DNA of 64,000 nucleotides from an uncultured Corynebacterium sp. (GTDB taxonomy: Bacteria > Actinomycetota > Actinomycetes > Mycobacteriales > Mycobacteriaceae): NCBI GenBank assembly GCA_943908385.1, contig CALTTF010000003.1, positions 9,003 to 73,002 of the forward strand, in the 5' to 3' direction. Positions 48,818-60,656 of the stretch are shown in pieces. How positions within the stretch are numbered: position 1 is the stretch's first letter; the number at the start of each line of letters is the position of its first letter. The translations under genes were made by a program, and so were the position numbers. The notes below the pieces were generated by a model. It saw only the letters and a list, made by a program, of their open reading frames with translations, ran no database searches and was not told the DNA's origin.

Positions 48818-49831
48818 ATGTATCCAGATCTCCCTTCCGGTGTCCAGTCAGCGCTCGTCGCCGCGGTCAACGCGGGACAGACCGCGCGCGGAATCACCAG
48901 CCCGAATCCGCCGGTGGGCTGCGCGCTTTTCGACGGTGCCGGCATCATCGCCACCGGCGCCACTGAGAAAGTAGGCGGCCGGCACGCAGAACGCGTCGCC
49001 CTCGATACCGCCTCCGAAACCGCTCCCGACCGCATCCGCGGAGCCTCGCTCGCCGTGACCTTGGAGCCGTGCAACCACACCGGCCGGACGGGGCCGTGCT
49101 CCGAGGCGATCGTGGAGGCCGGCATCGCGCACGTCTACTACATCCGCCACGACCCGAACCCCATCGCCGACGGCGGCGCCGCCTACCTGCGCGGCCACGA
49201 CGTCGACGTCACCCAGGTGAATTACCCGGTCGACGGGCTCGATCCGTGGCTCGACTCCATCCGTTACGGCCGCGTGTCCGTCACCGCGAAATTCGCCGGC
49301 ACCCTCGACGGCTTCAGCGCCGCGGCCGACGGCACGAGCCAGTGGATCACGTCCGCCGAAACGCGCCAGTACACCCACTTCGACCGCGCGATGCGCGACG
49401 CCATTGTCATCGGCACAGGGACAGCGATCGCCGACAACCCGTCGCTCACCGCCCGCGACCGCGACGGATCCCTGTTGGAGCACCAGCCGCGCAGGGTGGT
49501 CGTCGGCACGCGTGAGGTCCCGGAAGGAAACCTGACGCGGCTCGGTTTCGAGCAGTACGCCACCCCGCAGGAGGCCTTCGACGCCCTCTACGACACCGGC
49601 GCGCGCGATGTCCTCGTCGAAGGCGGGCCGACGCTCATGCGCAGCGTTTTCGCTCTCGACATCGTCGACCGAATCCACGCCTACGTCGCGCCGATGCTGC
49701 TCGGTGCCGGCCGCAGCCTGCTGGGCGGCCCGCTCGCCGACACGCTCGCCGACGCACCGCGCTACGAGCTGAACGACGCGTTTTCCCTCGGCGAGGACGC
49801 CGTCATCGAATTGCGCCGCCCCTGGCCCTAG
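48818..49831 (+). CDS. ribD: Riboflavin biosynthesis deaminase/reductase
   Basis: Bifunctional enzyme for steps 2 and 3 of riboflavin synthesis: deamination, then reduction, of the GTP-derived pyrimidine. The 337-residue protein has a zinc deaminase domain with SPNPPVGCALF, GGRHAERVAL (HAE) and LEPCNHTGRTGPCSEAI, then the reductase domain opening KFAGTLDGFSAAADGTSQWI. No FMN riboswitch was recognised in the 14-base gap upstream. Confidence 0.95.
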   Translation: MYPDLPSGVQSALVAAVNAGQTARGITSPNPPVGCALFDGAGIIATGATEKVGGRHAERVALDTASETAPDRIRGASLAVTLEPCNHTGRTGPCSEAIVEAGIAHVYYIRHDPNPIADGGAAYLRGHDVDVTQVNYPVDGLDPWLDSIRYGRVSVTAKFAGTLDGFSAAADGTSQWITSAETRQYTHFDRAMRDAIVIGTGTAIADNPSLTARDRDGSLLEHQPRRVVVGTREVPEGNLTRLGFEQYATPQEAFDALYDTGARDVLVEGGPTLMRSVFALDIVDRIHAYVAPMLLGAGRSLLGGPLADTLADAPRYELNDAFSLGEDAVIELRRPWP

Positions 49832-49864
49832 ACACCCGCAGACATACCTCAAGGAGAACAACCG

Positions 49865-50473
49865 ATGTTCACAGGCCTCGTCGAAGAAATCGGCATGGTG
49901 GACAAGCTCGAGCAGCTTGACGACGCCGTCCGCATCACCGTTTCCTGCCCGGGCGTTGCCGGGGATGCCGCACCGGGCGACTCGATCGCCGTCGACGGCG
50001 TGTGCCTCACCGTGGTCGAGATCGTCGACTGCGCCGGCGGCGCCACCGGCTTCACCGCGGATGTCATGCAGGAGACCCTGAACCGCTCCCGCCTGGGCAG
50101 CTACGAGCAGGGCAGCCGCGTCAACCTCGAGCGCGCCCTGGCTGCGGGTGCACGGCTCGGGGGCCACATTGTGCAGGGGCACGTCGACGGTGTCGGTGAA
50201 CTTGTCTCCCGGGCACCGTCGGAGCACTGGGATGTGCTGCGTTTCTCGCTCCCGCCGTACCTTGCGCGGTATGTCGTCGAGAAGGGCTCGATCGCGATCA
50301 ACGGCACCTCGCTGACCGTCTCGGCGGTGGGGGAGGACTACCTCGAGGTCTCCCTCATCCCGACGACGCTGCGCGACACCACATTCGGCGATCTCTCCCT
50401 CGGCGATCCGGTCAATTTCGAGGTCGACGTGGTGGCCAAGTACGTCGAGAAAATGGTTGGGGTCTACCATTAG
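49865..50473 (+). CDS. ribE: Riboflavin synthase alpha subunit
   Basis: Dismutates two 6,7-dimethyl-8-ribityllumazine molecules to give riboflavin. The 202-residue protein begins [10 protein letters not shown], the family signature, and has two lumazine-binding repeats, the second opening at about residue 100 ([16 protein letters not shown]) and containing INGTSLTV. It is one of four consecutive riboflavin genes; this gene is named ribC in some corynebacterial literature. AAGGAG precedes the ATG. Confidence 0.94.
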   Translation: MFTGLVEEIGMVDKLEQLDDAVRITVSCPGVAGDAAPGDSIAVDGVCLTVVEIVDCAGGATGFTADVMQETLNRSRLGSYEQGSRVNLERALAAGARLGGHIVQGHVDGVGELVSRAPSEHWDVLRFSLPPYLARYVVEKGSIAINGTSLTVSAVGEDYLEVSLIPTTLRDTTFGDLSLGDPVNFEVDVVAKYVEKMVGVYH

Positions 50474-50478
50474 TCCCC

Positions 50479-51726
50479 ATGACGGACACCCTGCGACTTG
50501 ATTCAATCGACGACGCTGTTGCCGCCATTGGCCGCGGTGAAGCGGTCGTGGTGGTGGATGACGAGGACCGTGAGAACGAAGGCGACCTGATCTTCGCCGC
50601 CGAGCACGCCACCCCCGAATTGGTGGCGTTCATGGTTCGCTACACCTCCGGCTATGTTTGCGTCGCCCTCGAAGAGGACGCCGCCGCACGGCTGGACCTT
50701 CCCCCGATGGTCGCCGTCAACGAAGACGCGCGCAGCACGGCCTACACCGTGACGGTGGACGCGGCGACGGGAACGACGGGCATTTCCGCGCGCTGCCGCG
50801 CAGAAACGATCCGGCGGCTGGCCGACCCATCGAGCAGAGCAGCCGATTTCACCCGCCCGGGGCACGTCGTCCCGTTGCGGGCGCGCCCCGGCGGCGTGCT
50901 CGTCCGCGACGGCCACACGGAGGCGTCGGTCGACCTCGCCCGCCTCGCCGGCTGCCGACCCGCTGGCGCACTGTGCGAAATCGTGTCCGAAGACGACCCG
51001 TCCGACATGGCTCGGGGCGACGAACTCCGCCGTTTCGCGGACGAGCACGGCCTGACAATGATCTCGATCGCGCAGCTCATCGCCTACCGCCGCCGCGCAG
51101 AAAACCACGTCGAGCGCGTGGTCTCCACGACGCTTCCCACCGAATACGGGCCATTCACGGCGTACGGTTACAGATCGCTTATCGACGGCACCGAGCACAT
51201 CGCCCTCGTCACCGGCGACATCGCCGGTGGTTCAGATGTGCTTGTCCGCGTGCACTCCGAGTGCCTGACCGGCGACGTGTTCGGTTCGCGCCGCTGCGAC
51301 TGCGGCCCGCAGCTGCACGAGTCGATGAGGATCATCCAGGAGGCCGGCCGAGGCGTGATCGTCTACCTCCGCGGCCATGAGGGCCGAGGCATCGGACTGG
51401 CCGCGAAACTCCAGGCATACCGTCTTCAGGAGGAGGGGTTGGACACCGTCGACGCGAATGTGGAGCAAGGGCTTCCGGCCGACGCCCGCGAATACTCCGT
51501 CGCAGGACACATCCTCGCTGACCTCGGCCTCGCCTCGATAGAGGTGTTGTCGAATAACCCGGCTAAGGTGGAGGCGTTGAGTGGTTACGGACCGGTCGTG
51601 CTGGGCCGTACGCGCGTGGAGATCGCGCCCTCGCACAACAACATCAAGTACCTGCGGACCAAGCGAGACCGAATGGGACACGATCTCCCGGCGGTCGAAC
51701 AGTGGGATAAGGCGCACGGCATCTAA
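50479..51726 (+). CDS. ribBA: 3,4-DHBP synthase / GTP cyclohydrolase II, bifunctional
   Basis: 415-residue fusion. The N-terminal RibB domain makes 3,4-dihydroxybutanone-4-phosphate from ribulose-5-phosphate ([42 protein letters not shown]). The C-terminal RibA domain opens GTP ([20 protein letters not shown] with the zinc cysteines, [23 protein letters not shown]). In the RibB part, the usual ISAxDRATT is ISARCRAET, losing a conserved Asp and Thr, and the following residues also diverge. RibA motifs are intact. The RibB half may therefore be weak or inactive, which is an inference. Confidence 0.92.
   Translation: MTDTLRLDSIDDAVAAIGRGEAVVVVDDEDRENEGDLIFAAEHATPELVAFMVRYTSGYVCVALEEDAAARLDLPPMVAVNEDARSTAYTVTVDAATGTTGISARCRAETIRRLADPSSRAADFTRPGHVVPLRARPGGVLVRDGHTEASVDLARLAGCRPAGALCEIVSEDDPSDMARGDELRRFADEHGLTMISIAQLIAYRRRAENHVERVVSTTLPTEYGPFTAYGYRSLIDGTEHIALVTGDIAGGSDVLVRVHSECLTGDVFGSRRCDCGPQLHESMRIIQEAGRGVIVYLRGHEGRGIGLAAKLQAYRLQEEGLDTVDANVEQGLPADAREYSVAGHILADLGLASIEVLSNNPAKVEALSGYGPVVLGRTRVEIAPSHNNIKYLRTKRDRMGHDLPAVEQWDKAHGI
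51177..51187 (-). repeat. CGTCGATAAGC signature word, copy 11 (in ribBA)
   Basis: Reverse copy at the junction of the RibB and RibA domains, read as Leu-Ile-Asp with a CTT codon. Confidence 0.8.
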
Positions 51727-51781
51727 GATGGGGTTGTACGACACTTCGCCGAAGATGTTCGAAACTGATTAAGGAGCAACC

Positions 51782-52300
51782 ATGATTTTCGGAGCCCCCG
51801 ACACCTCCCCGGAAAAGATCGACGCGAAAGGCATGCGTGTCGCCGTCGTCGGCACCGAGTGGAACGCTGAGGTCGTGGACCACCTGATCAACCGCGCAGT
51901 CGAGCTGGCTGAAGCAGCTGGTGCCGAGGTCCATGTCTTCATGGTCTCTGGCGCGATGGAGCTTCCGCTCATGGCGCAGGCCGCCTCCAAGCGCTTCGAT
52001 GCCGTCGTGGCTCTCGGTTGCGTCATCCGCGGCGAGACCCCGCACTTCGACTACGTCTGCCGTTCCGTCACCGACGGCCTCACCCGCGTCGCCCTCGACA
52101 TGTCCGTCCCGGTCGGCAACGGTGTTCTCACCGTGGACACCTTCGCGCAGGCGATGGACCGCACCGGCGGCCCAAACGCCCACGAGGACAAGGGTGCAGA
52201 GGCATTCGCCGCAGCTGTCGGCGCTGCGAAGGTCATGGAGGAAATCGAGCGGTTCCCGTTGATGAAGCTGACCCGCGGCGACGCGCACGACGCTTGGTAA
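51782..52300 (+). CDS. ribH: 6,7-dimethyl-8-ribityllumazine synthase
   Basis: Condenses the ribityl pyrimidine with DHBP to form lumazine. The 172-residue protein has [31 protein letters not shown] and the active-site [15 protein letters not shown] with its His. The C-terminal tail is slightly long. It follows ribBA after 55 bases and completes the ribD-ribE-ribBA-ribH set. A terminator follows. Confidence 0.96.
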   Translation: MIFGAPDTSPEKIDAKGMRVAVVGTEWNAEVVDHLINRAVELAEAAGAEVHVFMVSGAMELPLMAQAASKRFDAVVALGCVIRGETPHFDYVCRSVTDGLTRVALDMSVPVGNGVLTVDTFAQAMDRTGGPNAHEDKGAEAFAAAVGAAKVMEEIERFPLMKLTRGDAHDAW

Positions 52301-52340
52301 GAACAGCTCTCGGCGAATGAGCGAACACATCGCCACTTAA

Positions 52341-52380
52341 GCGGCGGGGAAGCGTTGGCGCCCCCGCCGCAGCATATTTT
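52341..52380 (+). terminator. Rho-independent terminator after ribH
   Basis: 9-bp stem GCGGCGGGG (52341-52349) with CCCCGCCGC (52362-52370), a 12-base loop, and then AGCATATTTT. Confidence 0.85.
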
Positions 52381-52421
52381 CGGGGTGCCAACGCGGGAAC
52401 AGAAACGTGGAGAGGATTGAC

Positions 52422-52979
52422 GTGAGCAACGCTAACGGCGTGGACAACGTGAATGGTGCGGGCTCAGCCCGCGCGGCGAGCGAGCGCGACATCGCGTACT
52501 TCAACGCCCTCGACCCCCACGCAATGACTTCGACGAAGCCGTGGGAAATCGAGATTGTCTCGAAATACCTGCGGCGAGTGGCGTTGGCCGCGGTCGTCGT
52601 GATCATGGCCGCGCACATCTTTGCCGGCGTGATGGTGGACGTGGAGTTCACCGGAGCGGCGATCACGACGCTGGATAAGCTCGCTTTCCCCGCCATCGGC
52701 CTGATCCTCTCTGTCCTGACGTGGCTGGGGCTCACCCGCCCGCGCGTGCGCGCGAATGAAGACGGGGTGGAGGTCCGCAACATCATCGGCACCCGCTTCT
52801 ACCCGTGGATCGTCGTCTACGGCCTGACCTTCCCGCGCGGCTCCCGCATGGCTCGTCTCGAGCTCCCCGAATTCGAGTACGTCCCGCTCTGGGCCATCCA
52901 GTCGGGCGACAAAGAGCGCGCTGTCGAGTCGGTGAAGGCATTCCGCCGCCTCGAGGCCCGCTACATGCCGGAAGACTAG
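52422..52979 (+). CDS. PH-domain-like small membrane protein
   Basis: 185 residues. A 40-residue polar N-terminus, two hydrophobic helices (about 50-72, [20 protein letters not shown], and 85-108) and then a bacterial-PH-like beta domain ([20 protein letters not shown] and [17 protein letters not shown]). The start is GTG at 52422, which has GGAGAGG six bases upstream, rather than GTG at 52407. It ends ten bases before uvrC. In related genomes a small membrane protein also sits at this place; the function is unknown. Confidence 0.8.
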   Translation: MSNANGVDNVNGAGSARAASERDIAYFNALDPHAMTSTKPWEIEIVSKYLRRVALAAVVVIMAAHIFAGVMVDVEFTGAAITTLDKLAFPAIGLILSVLTWLGLTRPRVRANEDGVEVRNIIGTRFYPWIVVYGLTFPRGSRMARLELPEFEYVPLWAIQSGDKERAVESVKAFRRLEARYMPED

Positions 52980-52989
52980 GGCGGCCGCT

Positions 52990-55077
52990 GTGGTCAACCC
53001 AGCTACCTACCGTCCCGCCCCCGGGACCATTCCCACCGATCCGGGCGTGTACAAATTCCGCGACGGCGCTGGACGCGTCGTCTACGTCGGCAAAGCGAAG
53101 AATCTCCGGGCTCGACTGAACAACTATTTCCAGCCGCCGGAACAGCTCCACCCGCGCACCCGCCAGATGGTGTTCACGGCCTCTAAGGTCGAGTGGACCG
53201 TCGTCGCCAGCGAGGTCGAGGCGCTCCAGCTCGAGTACACGTGGATCAAGCGGTACGACCCGTGGTTCAACGTCATGTACCGCGACGACAAGACGTACCC
53301 GATGCTCGCGGTGAGCGTGGGGGAGACGTACCCGCGCGCATTCTTCTACCGCGGCCCGCGGCGCAAGGGCGTGCGCTATTTCGGCCCGTTCTCGCACGCG
53401 TGGGCCGTGCGCGAAACGCTCGACCTGCTCACGCGGGTCTTTCCCGTGCGCACCTGCTCCAACGGCGTCTTCAAACGTCACGAGCAGCTGGGGCGCCCGT
53501 GCCTGCTCGGCTACATCGACAAGTGCTCCGCGCCGTGCGTGCAGCGCGTCGACGAGGAGGAGTATGACGAGATCGTCTCCGGCTTCATGGGCTTCATGTC
53601 CGGCCGCACCGACGGCGTCGTCAAGGGGCTGACCAGCCAGATGATGGAGGCCAGCGAGAACCTCGAGTTCGAGAAAGCGGCGCGGCTGCGCGACGACCTC
53701 GGCGCCGTCAACAAGGTCATGGAGCGACAGACCGTCGTGCTCAGCATCGACACGGACGCAGACATCATCGCCTTCGACACCGACGAGCTCGAAGCCGCCG
53801 TGCAGATCTTCGCCGTCCGCGAGGGCCGCATCCGCTCGCAGCGCGGCTGGGTCGTCGAGAAGACGGGAGACGAGCCGGGATCGCTCACACGGCTTGACGA
53901 CGGCGAAGCCGATCCCGCCTTGCCCGCTCTCATGCAGAATTTCCTGGTGCAGCACTATTCTGACGCCGTCGAACGCATGGAGCAGGAGAAGGCCGAGGAC
54001 GAACGGCTGGCGGCGAAGAAAGTCCGCCGCCGCGGCGTCGACCAGGAATCCCATGAGAAGATCCGTCCTCCCATGCCGGTCCCGCGTGAAATCCTCGTCC
54101 AGGTCATGCCCGACGAGCCGGAGGAGACCCGCGCGCTGTTGGAGCAGCTCCGCGGCGGCCCCGTCGAATTCCGTGTCCCGCAGCGCGGCGACAAGAAGGC
54201 GCTCATGGAGACGGTCCAGCGCAACGCCAAGGAATCGCTGCGCCAGCACAAGCTGAAACGCGTCGGCGACCTCACCGCGCGATCGCAGGCCCTCCAGGAC
54301 ATCCAGGACGCCCTCGGCATGGACGACGCGCCTTTGCGCATCGAGTGCACCGATATCTCCCACATTCAGGGCACCGATGTCGTCGCCTCCCTCGTCGTCT
54401 TCGAAGACGGGCTGCCCAAGAAGTCCGACTACCGGCGCTACCGCATCAAGGAGGCAGCCGGCGACGGCCGCAGCGACGATGTCGGCTCGATCGCCGAAGT
54501 CACACGTCGGCGCTTCAAGCGCCACAACCAGGACAAACTCGCCAACCCCGAGGACCCGGACCTCGACGAGACCAGTTTCTCCGACGAAGAAGAACTGGAC
54601 GCGTCCGCCGACGTGGAATCCACCGACAACAAGCGGTTCGCCTACCCGCCGCAGCTCTTCATCGTCGACGGCGGCAAACCGCAGGTGACCGCCGCGCAAA
54701 AGGTCTTCGATGAGCTCGGCATTATCGACGTCACCCTCGTCGGCCTGGCCAAGCGACTCGAAGAGATCTGGGTGCCCGACGACGACGAACCGCTCATCCT
54801 GCCCCGCAACTCCGAGGGCATGTACCTGCTGCAGCAGATCCGCGACGAGGCCCACCGTTTCGCCATCACCTACCACCGCCAGCAGCGCTCCAAGCGGATG
54901 CGCGCCTCCGCGCTCGACGGCATTCCCGGGCTCGGCCCCGCCCGGCGCAGCGACCTGGTCAAGCACTTCGGCAGCGTGAAAAAGCTCAAGGAAGCCAGCG
55001 TCGAGGACATCGCAGAAGTCAAGGGCATCGGCCCCAAGCTCGCGGAAACGGTGTACGAGCATTTGCGGAAGAGCTGA
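52990..55077 (+). CDS. uvrC: Excinuclease ABC subunit C
   Basis: Makes the two incisions of nucleotide-excision repair. The 695-residue protein has the GIY-YIG nuclease at the N-terminus ([27 protein letters not shown]) and the UVR helical hairpin ([22 protein letters not shown]) near residue 215. The RNase H-like 5' nuclease follows ([47 protein letters not shown]), then a C-terminal double helix-hairpin-helix. An acidic stretch (about 520-545) sits in the nuclease domain. The GTG start is ten bases after the PH-domain gene. Confidence 0.96.
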   Translation: MVNPATYRPAPGTIPTDPGVYKFRDGAGRVVYVGKAKNLRARLNNYFQPPEQLHPRTRQMVFTASKVEWTVVASEVEALQLEYTWIKRYDPWFNVMYRDDKTYPMLAVSVGETYPRAFFYRGPRRKGVRYFGPFSHAWAVRETLDLLTRVFPVRTCSNGVFKRHEQLGRPCLLGYIDKCSAPCVQRVDEEEYDEIVSGFMGFMSGRTDGVVKGLTSQMMEASENLEFEKAARLRDDLGAVNKVMERQTVVLSIDTDADIIAFDTDELEAAVQIFAVREGRIRSQRGWVVEKTGDEPGSLTRLDDGEADPALPALMQNFLVQHYSDAVERMEQEKAEDERLAAKKVRRRGVDQESHEKIRPPMPVPREILVQVMPDEPEETRALLEQLRGGPVEFRVPQRGDKKALMETVQRNAKESLRQHKLKRVGDLTARSQALQDIQDALGMDDAPLRIECTDISHIQGTDVVASLVVFEDGLPKKSDYRRYRIKEAAGDGRSDDVGSIAEVTRRRFKRHNQDKLANPEDPDLDETSFSDEEELDASADVESTDNKRFAYPPQLFIVDGGKPQVTAAQKVFDELGIIDVTLVGLAKRLEEIWVPDDDEPLILPRNSEGMYLLQQIRDEAHRFAITYHRQQRSKRMRASALDGIPGLGPARRSDLVKHFGSVKKLKEASVEDIAEVKGIGPKLAETVYEHLRKS

Positions 55078-55088
55078 CGTCGATAAGC
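55078..55088 (+). repeat. CGTCGATAAGC signature word, copy 12 (intergenic)
   Basis: Forward copy that starts at the base immediately after the uvrC stop codon and lies 24 bases before rapZ. Confidence 0.85.
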
Positions 55089-55112
55089 GCGCAATTGTCT
55101 ACGATGGGGCAC

Positions 55113-55988
55113 ATGACCACCCCAACTGAGCTGCGACCCGTCATCATCACGGGGCTGTCTGGCGGCGGGCTGTCCTCCGCCGCGAAAGTCTTCGAGGACA
55201 AGGGCTACTTCGTCTCCCAGAACCTCCCGCCGCAACTCATCCTCGAGCTGATGGACCTCGCTACGCGGAAGGACTCGCCCGTGGACAAGCTGGCGGTTGT
55301 CACCGACGTGCGCGCCCGCATCTTCAAGGGCTCCCTGATGGAGATGATCAGCGTTGCCCGCGAGCGCGGATTCAACCCGTTCGTGCTCTACCTCGAGGCC
55401 CGCGACGACGTGCTCATCAAGCGCTTCGACAGCGTCCGGCGCACCCACCCGCTGCAAGGAGACAACCCCTTGAGCGTCGGGATCGAACGCGAACGCGCCG
55501 AACTCGCCCGCGTCCGCGACACCGCCGACGTCATCATCGACTCCTCCAACCTGTCCGTCCACGACCTGCGCCGCGCGATCGAGGCCTCCATTGGCGACCT
55601 CGCATCCGCGAAGCAGCACGTGACCGTCCAGTCCTTCGGCTTCAAGCACGGCTCCCCGCGCGACGCCGACCTCGTCTTCGACGTCCGCTTCCTCCCGAAC
55701 CCGTACTGGATTGAAGGCCTGCGGCACTTCCGCGGCGTGGACAAGCCCGTCAGCGACTACGTGCTGAGCCAACCCGGCGCCTCCGACTACGTCGACAGCG
55801 TGGTCAACCTGCTGAGCTCCATGATGGACGGCTACAAGCACGAAGGAAAAGACTTCGTCACCGTTGGAATCGGCTGCACCGGCGGCCACCACCGCTCCGT
55901 CGCCGTCGCCGAAGAAGTAGGCCGCAGGCTCGCGCAACACGGCGGACTCGACGTCTCCGTCATGCACCGCGATCTGCAGCGACACTAG
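55113..55988 (+). CDS. rapZ: RapZ/YvcJ-family protein with a degenerate Walker A
   Basis: 291-residue protein of the RapZ (RNase adapter/nucleotide-binding) family. The N-terminal P-loop region reads [20 protein letters not shown], so the Arg/Lys expected in GxGR/KS is Leu. The Walker B-like TDVRARIF, the central FLEAxDxVLIKRF-like segment and the C-terminal [26 protein letters not shown] are conserved. It lies in the conserved uvrC-rapZ-yvcK-whiA cluster. The start is ATG 55113; a GTG and an ATG just upstream are possible. Confidence 0.92.
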   Translation: MTTPTELRPVIITGLSGGGLSSAAKVFEDKGYFVSQNLPPQLILELMDLATRKDSPVDKLAVVTDVRARIFKGSLMEMISVARERGFNPFVLYLEARDDVLIKRFDSVRRTHPLQGDNPLSVGIERERAELARVRDTADVIIDSSNLSVHDLRRAIEASIGDLASAKQHVTVQSFGFKHGSPRDADLVFDVRFLPNPYWIEGLRHFRGVDKPVSDYVLSQPGASDYVDSVVNLLSSMMDGYKHEGKDFVTVGIGCTGGHHRSVAVAEEVGRRLAQHGGLDVSVMHRDLQRH

Positions 55989-56002
55989 AAAGAAGCGTGA
56001 GA

Positions 56003-57001
56003 ATGTCCCAACTGCGCATCACTAGTCTCGGAGGCGGCCACGGCCTCCACCAAACCCTGCTCGCCGCGAAACGCATGACCGGCGCTCAAGACGGCGACGG
56101 AAAATCGCCCGAAACGAGCCGCGTCCACGCCGTGGTCACCGTCGCCGACGACGGCGGATCCTCCGGCCGCTTGCGCCGCGAGCTCGCCGTCATCCCGCCC
56201 GGCGACCTCCGCATGGCCATGGCCGCGCTCACCCCTGAAAACGACGACGGGAGCCTCCGCCGCCAAGCCCTCCAGCACCGCTTCGGGGGCAACGGCGCCA
56301 TGGCCGGCCACGCCGTCGGCAACCTCATCATCGCCGGGCTCACGGAAATGAGCGGCGACATCCAGCAGGCGCTCGACACCGTCGCACGATGGTGCAACGC
56401 CAAAGGGCGCGTTCTGCCGGTCGCGCTCGAGCCGCTCGACATCGAAGCAGAAGTCGCCGGGCTTGACGACGACCCTCGCCTCATCCGCTCCGTCCGCGGC
56501 CAAGTCGCCGTGGCCACCACCCCCGGATCTGTCCGCCGCGTGCGCCTGCACCCGGCGAATCCCGCCGCGAACCCGGAGGCCGTCGATGCCATCCTGAACG
56601 CCGACATCGTCACCATCGGCCCCGGCTCCTGGTTCTCCTCGGTCCTGCCGCACCTGCTCGTTCCGGACATCGTCGCGGCCCTCAACGAAACGAAGGCTCC
56701 CGTCGTGGTCATTCTCAATCTGTCGCCCGAGGCAGGGGAGACCCCGGGATTCACCACCGAGCGACACATCCACGTGTTCAACCAGCACGCGCCCGAGCTG
56801 AACGTGGACATGTTCCTCGTCGACGACGGAACCGACTTCACCGAAGGCGAGCGCACCTACCTGACCCGCACCGCCGAACAAGCCGGCGCGCGCATGGTCT
56901 TCGCTGATCTCCGTGAGATCGACGACAACGGCGAACCCATGAACAGGCACGATCCGCAGAAACTGGCAGCTGCCATCACAGGCGCTCTCGACGGAAACTA
57001 G
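56003..57001 (+). CDS. yvcK: YvcK-family (gluconeogenesis factor / CofD-like) protein
   Basis: 332-residue UDP-GlcNAc-binding-type protein of the YvcK/YbhK family, implicated in cell-wall and carbon-metabolism control in other Gram-positives. It shows ITSLGGGHGLHQTL near the start, TVADDGGSSGRLRRELAVIP, and the CofD-like core. The start at ATG 56003 has AGAAG seven bases upstream; GTG 55997 is an alternative. It is co-transcribed with rapZ (14-base spacing). Confidence 0.92.
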   Translation: MSQLRITSLGGGHGLHQTLLAAKRMTGAQDGDGKSPETSRVHAVVTVADDGGSSGRLRRELAVIPPGDLRMAMAALTPENDDGSLRRQALQHRFGGNGAMAGHAVGNLIIAGLTEMSGDIQQALDTVARWCNAKGRVLPVALEPLDIEAEVAGLDDDPRLIRSVRGQVAVATTPGSVRRVRLHPANPAANPEAVDAILNADIVTIGPGSWFSSVLPHLLVPDIVAALNETKAPVVVILNLSPEAGETPGFTTERHIHVFNQHAPELNVDMFLVDDGTDFTEGERTYLTRTAEQAGARMVFADLREIDDNGEPMNRHDPQKLAAAITGALDGN

Positions 57002-57068
57002 ACTGTCGCACAGCTACCGTGGCTCATCCACGACGCCTTGCTGGCACCAGGAAAGGGAGAACTCTCAC

Positions 57069-58037
57069 GTGGCGTTGACAGCGAAAGTCAAAGACGAATT
57101 GTTGGCGGTCACCCCCTCGGGGGCGGACGCCCGCATCGCCGAAGCGACCGCGATGCTCCGCGTGGCGGGGGAATTCACCCAGGGTCTGCACGGCCTTGAA
57201 GTACGGGCCGATTTCGCCGAACTCGCCGTCGCCGAGCACCTCGCCGCCACGATCCGCGACGTCTGCGAAGTCGACGTCGAAGTCGACTCCATCGCCCCGG
57301 GTAGCAATTCACGCGACACCCGCTACGAAGTGGCTGTCACCGACGGAGCCCGCGACGTGATCCGTCGCTTCAAACTCGTCACCGCCTCCGGCCACCCGGT
57401 CGTGGGCTTGCCGCGGACGATCATCTCCGGCACCACCGCCGAGGTCGAAGGTGCCTGGCGCGGGGCGTTCCTCGCCCGGGGTGCCCTCACCGAACCCGGC
57501 CGCACATCGAACCTCGAAGTGCTCTGCCCGCGGCAAGAAACTGCGCTCGCCCTCGTCGGCCTCGCACGGCGCCTGTCCGTGCCCGCCAAGACCAAGGAGA
57601 CACGCGGCGTCGAGCGCGTCTTCATCCGCGACGGCGACGCCATCGGCATTCTGCTGTCCCGCATCGGCGCACCGCGAACCCGCCTCGAGTGGGACGAGAA
57701 GCGCAAGATCCGCAACGAGCGCACCAGCGCCAGCCACCACGCCAACTTCGACGACGCCAACCAGCGCCGCTCCGCCCAAGCCGCCGCGGCGGCCGCAGCC
57801 AGAGTCGAGCGCGCCATGAACATCCTCGGAGACGACGTGCCTGAACACCTCGCCGACGCCGGATCCCTCCGCGTCAAGCACCGCCACGCCTCCCTCGAGG
57901 AACTCGGCCGCCTCGCGGACCCCCAGATGACCAAGGACGCGGTCGCCGGCCGCATCCGCCGCCTTCTCTCGCTCGCCGACAAGCGCGCCGAAGAACTCGG
58001 CATTCCCGACACTCACGCAGCAGTCGACGAGGACTAG
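57069..58037 (+). CDS. whiA: Sporulation/septation regulator-family protein WhiA
   Basis: 322-residue DNA-binding protein with a degenerate LAGLIDADG homing-endonuclease-like domain (about 90-210) and a C-terminal helix-turn-helix (LGRLADPQMTKDAVAGRIRRLL). In actinobacteria WhiA activates division genes, with WhiB as partner. The GTG start has GGAGAA eight bases upstream. It is the last gene of the uvrC-whiA cluster; the 275-base gap before gap holds the gap promoter region. Confidence 0.94.
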   Translation: MALTAKVKDELLAVTPSGADARIAEATAMLRVAGEFTQGLHGLEVRADFAELAVAEHLAATIRDVCEVDVEVDSIAPGSNSRDTRYEVAVTDGARDVIRRFKLVTASGHPVVGLPRTIISGTTAEVEGAWRGAFLARGALTEPGRTSNLEVLCPRQETALALVGLARRLSVPAKTKETRGVERVFIRDGDAIGILLSRIGAPRTRLEWDEKRKIRNERTSASHHANFDDANQRRSAQAAAAAAARVERAMNILGDDVPEHLADAGSLRVKHRHASLEELGRLADPQMTKDAVAGRIRRLLSLADKRAEELGIPDTHAAVDED

Positions 58038-58186
58038 CCGGGGGTAGCCCGTATTTGCCCGGGTATTTCCGACTGCGTTTGATAGATACGTTCCGGCGGG
58101 GGTCCACTTCGGTTCTAGCCCCCAGCATGAATGGAAACTGCTGGCGCATCGTCGCAGTACACGCGGGCTGCGGTCGCGGAAACTAG

Positions 58187-59323
<1,137 letters not shown>

Positions 59324-59338
59324 AAACCTCAGTAACGT

Positions 59339-59388
59339 GAAGCCCGGAGAGAGTGCCCGAACGCACCCTGTCCGGGCTTCCTTCGTTT
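59339..59388 (+). terminator. Hairpin between gap and pgk
   Basis: 10-bp stem GAAGCCCGGA (59339-59348) with TCCGGGCTTC (59371-59380), a 22-base loop, then CTTCGTTT. The weak T-tract allows partial read-through into pgk. Confidence 0.75.
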
Positions 59389-59415
59389 CACACCCCGACA
59401 AAAGGAGTTAAAACC

Positions 59416-60636
59416 ATGGCTGTACGTTCCATCGACGAACTGCTCAAGGAGGGCGTCGACGGCCGCCACGTGCTCGTCCGCTCCGACTTCAACGTTCCGC
59501 TCGACGACGACGGCAACATCACGGACGCCGGCCGCATCGACGCGTCGCTGCGCACCATCAAGGCGCTTATCGACGGCGGTGCCAAGGTCATCCTCACCGC
59601 CCACCTCGGCCGCCCCAAAGGTGAAGTGAACCCGAAGTACTCCCTGAAGCCTGTGGCAGAGGCCCTGTCCGAGAAGCTCGGCCAGTACGTCGCGCTTGCC
59701 TCCGACGTCACCGGCGAAGACGCCCACGAGCGCGCCAACGGCCTGTCCGAGGGCGACGTCCTCCTCGTCGAGAACGTCCGTTTCGACGCCCGCGAGACCT
59801 CCAAGGACGAGTCCGAGCGCGGCACTTTCGCCGATGAGCTCGCCGCCCTCGCCGCCGATAACGGCGCCTTCGTCTCCGACGGCTTCGGCGTGGTCCACCG
59901 TGCGCAGGCTTCCGTGTACGACGTGGCGAAGCGCCTGCCCGCCTACGCCGGCTACCTGGTCCAGGACGAGGTGGAAAAGCTCGCCTCCGTGAAGAACAAC
60001 CCGACCTCCCCGTACGTCGTTGTCCTCGGCGGCTCCAAGGTCTCCGACAAGCTCGGTGTCATCGAGGCGCTCGCTGAGAAGGCCGACAAGGTCATCATCG
60101 GCGGCGGCATGTGCTACACCTTCCTTACCGCGCAGGGCCACAACACCCAGGACTCCCTGCTCCAGGAGGAGATGGTGGACACCTGCAAGGAGCTGATCGA
60201 GAAGTACGGCGACAAGATCGTTCTGCCCGTCGACCTCGTCGCGGCATCTGAATTCGACAACGACGCCGACCGCAAGGTCGTCGACCTCGACGGCGTCCCC
60301 GAGGGCTGGATGTCCCTCGACATCGGCCCGGAGACCGCCAAGAAGTACGCCGAGATCATCGCCGACTCTAAGACCGTGTTCTGGAACGGCCCGATGGGCG
60401 TGTTCGAGAAGTCCAACTTCGCCGACGGCACCCGCGCCGTCGCGCAAGCCATGATCGACGCCACCGCGAACAACGGCTCCTTCACCGTCGTCGGCGGCGG
60501 CGACTCCGCCGCGTCCGTGCGCACCCTCGGCCTCGACGAGGACGGCTTCTCCCACATCTCCACCGGCGGCGGTGCTTCCCTCGAGCTCGTTGAAGGCAAG
60601 GAACTCCCGGGCGTCGCAGTCCTGGAACAGAACTAA
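59416..60636 (+). CDS. pgk: Phosphoglycerate kinase
   Basis: Produces ATP and 3-phosphoglycerate in glycolysis. The 406-residue protein has [36 protein letters not shown] substrate contacts, and the C-terminal nucleotide domain with GGGDSAASV. The start is ATG 59416 with AAAGGAG eight bases upstream. A GTG 63 bases upstream lies in the terminator hairpin and was rejected. tpiA follows after 20 bases. Confidence 0.98.
   Translation: MAVRSIDELLKEGVDGRHVLVRSDFNVPLDDDGNITDAGRIDASLRTIKALIDGGAKVILTAHLGRPKGEVNPKYSLKPVAEALSEKLGQYVALASDVTGEDAHERANGLSEGDVLLVENVRFDARETSKDESERGTFADELAALAADNGAFVSDGFGVVHRAQASVYDVAKRLPAYAGYLVQDEVEKLASVKNNPTSPYVVVLGGSKVSDKLGVIEALAEKADKVIIGGGMCYTFLTAQGHNTQDSLLQEEMVDTCKELIEKYGDKIVLPVDLVAASEFDNDADRKVVDLDGVPEGWMSLDIGPETAKKYAEIIADSKTVFWNGPMGVFEKSNFADGTRAVAQAMIDATANNGSFTVVGGGDSAASVRTLGLDEDGFSHISTGGGASLELVEGKELPGVAVLEQN
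59565..59575 (-). repeat. CGTCGATAAGC signature word, copy 13 (in pgk)
   Basis: Reverse copy, read as Leu-Ile-Asp with a CTT codon. Confidence 0.8.
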
Positions 60637-60656
60637 AGCGAAAGGAGCCACCAACA

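Noticed and set aside
59353..59415. GTG upstream start for pgk
   Set aside because: It falls inside the hairpin between gap and pgk. ATG 59416 has a good ribosome site and the family N-terminus.
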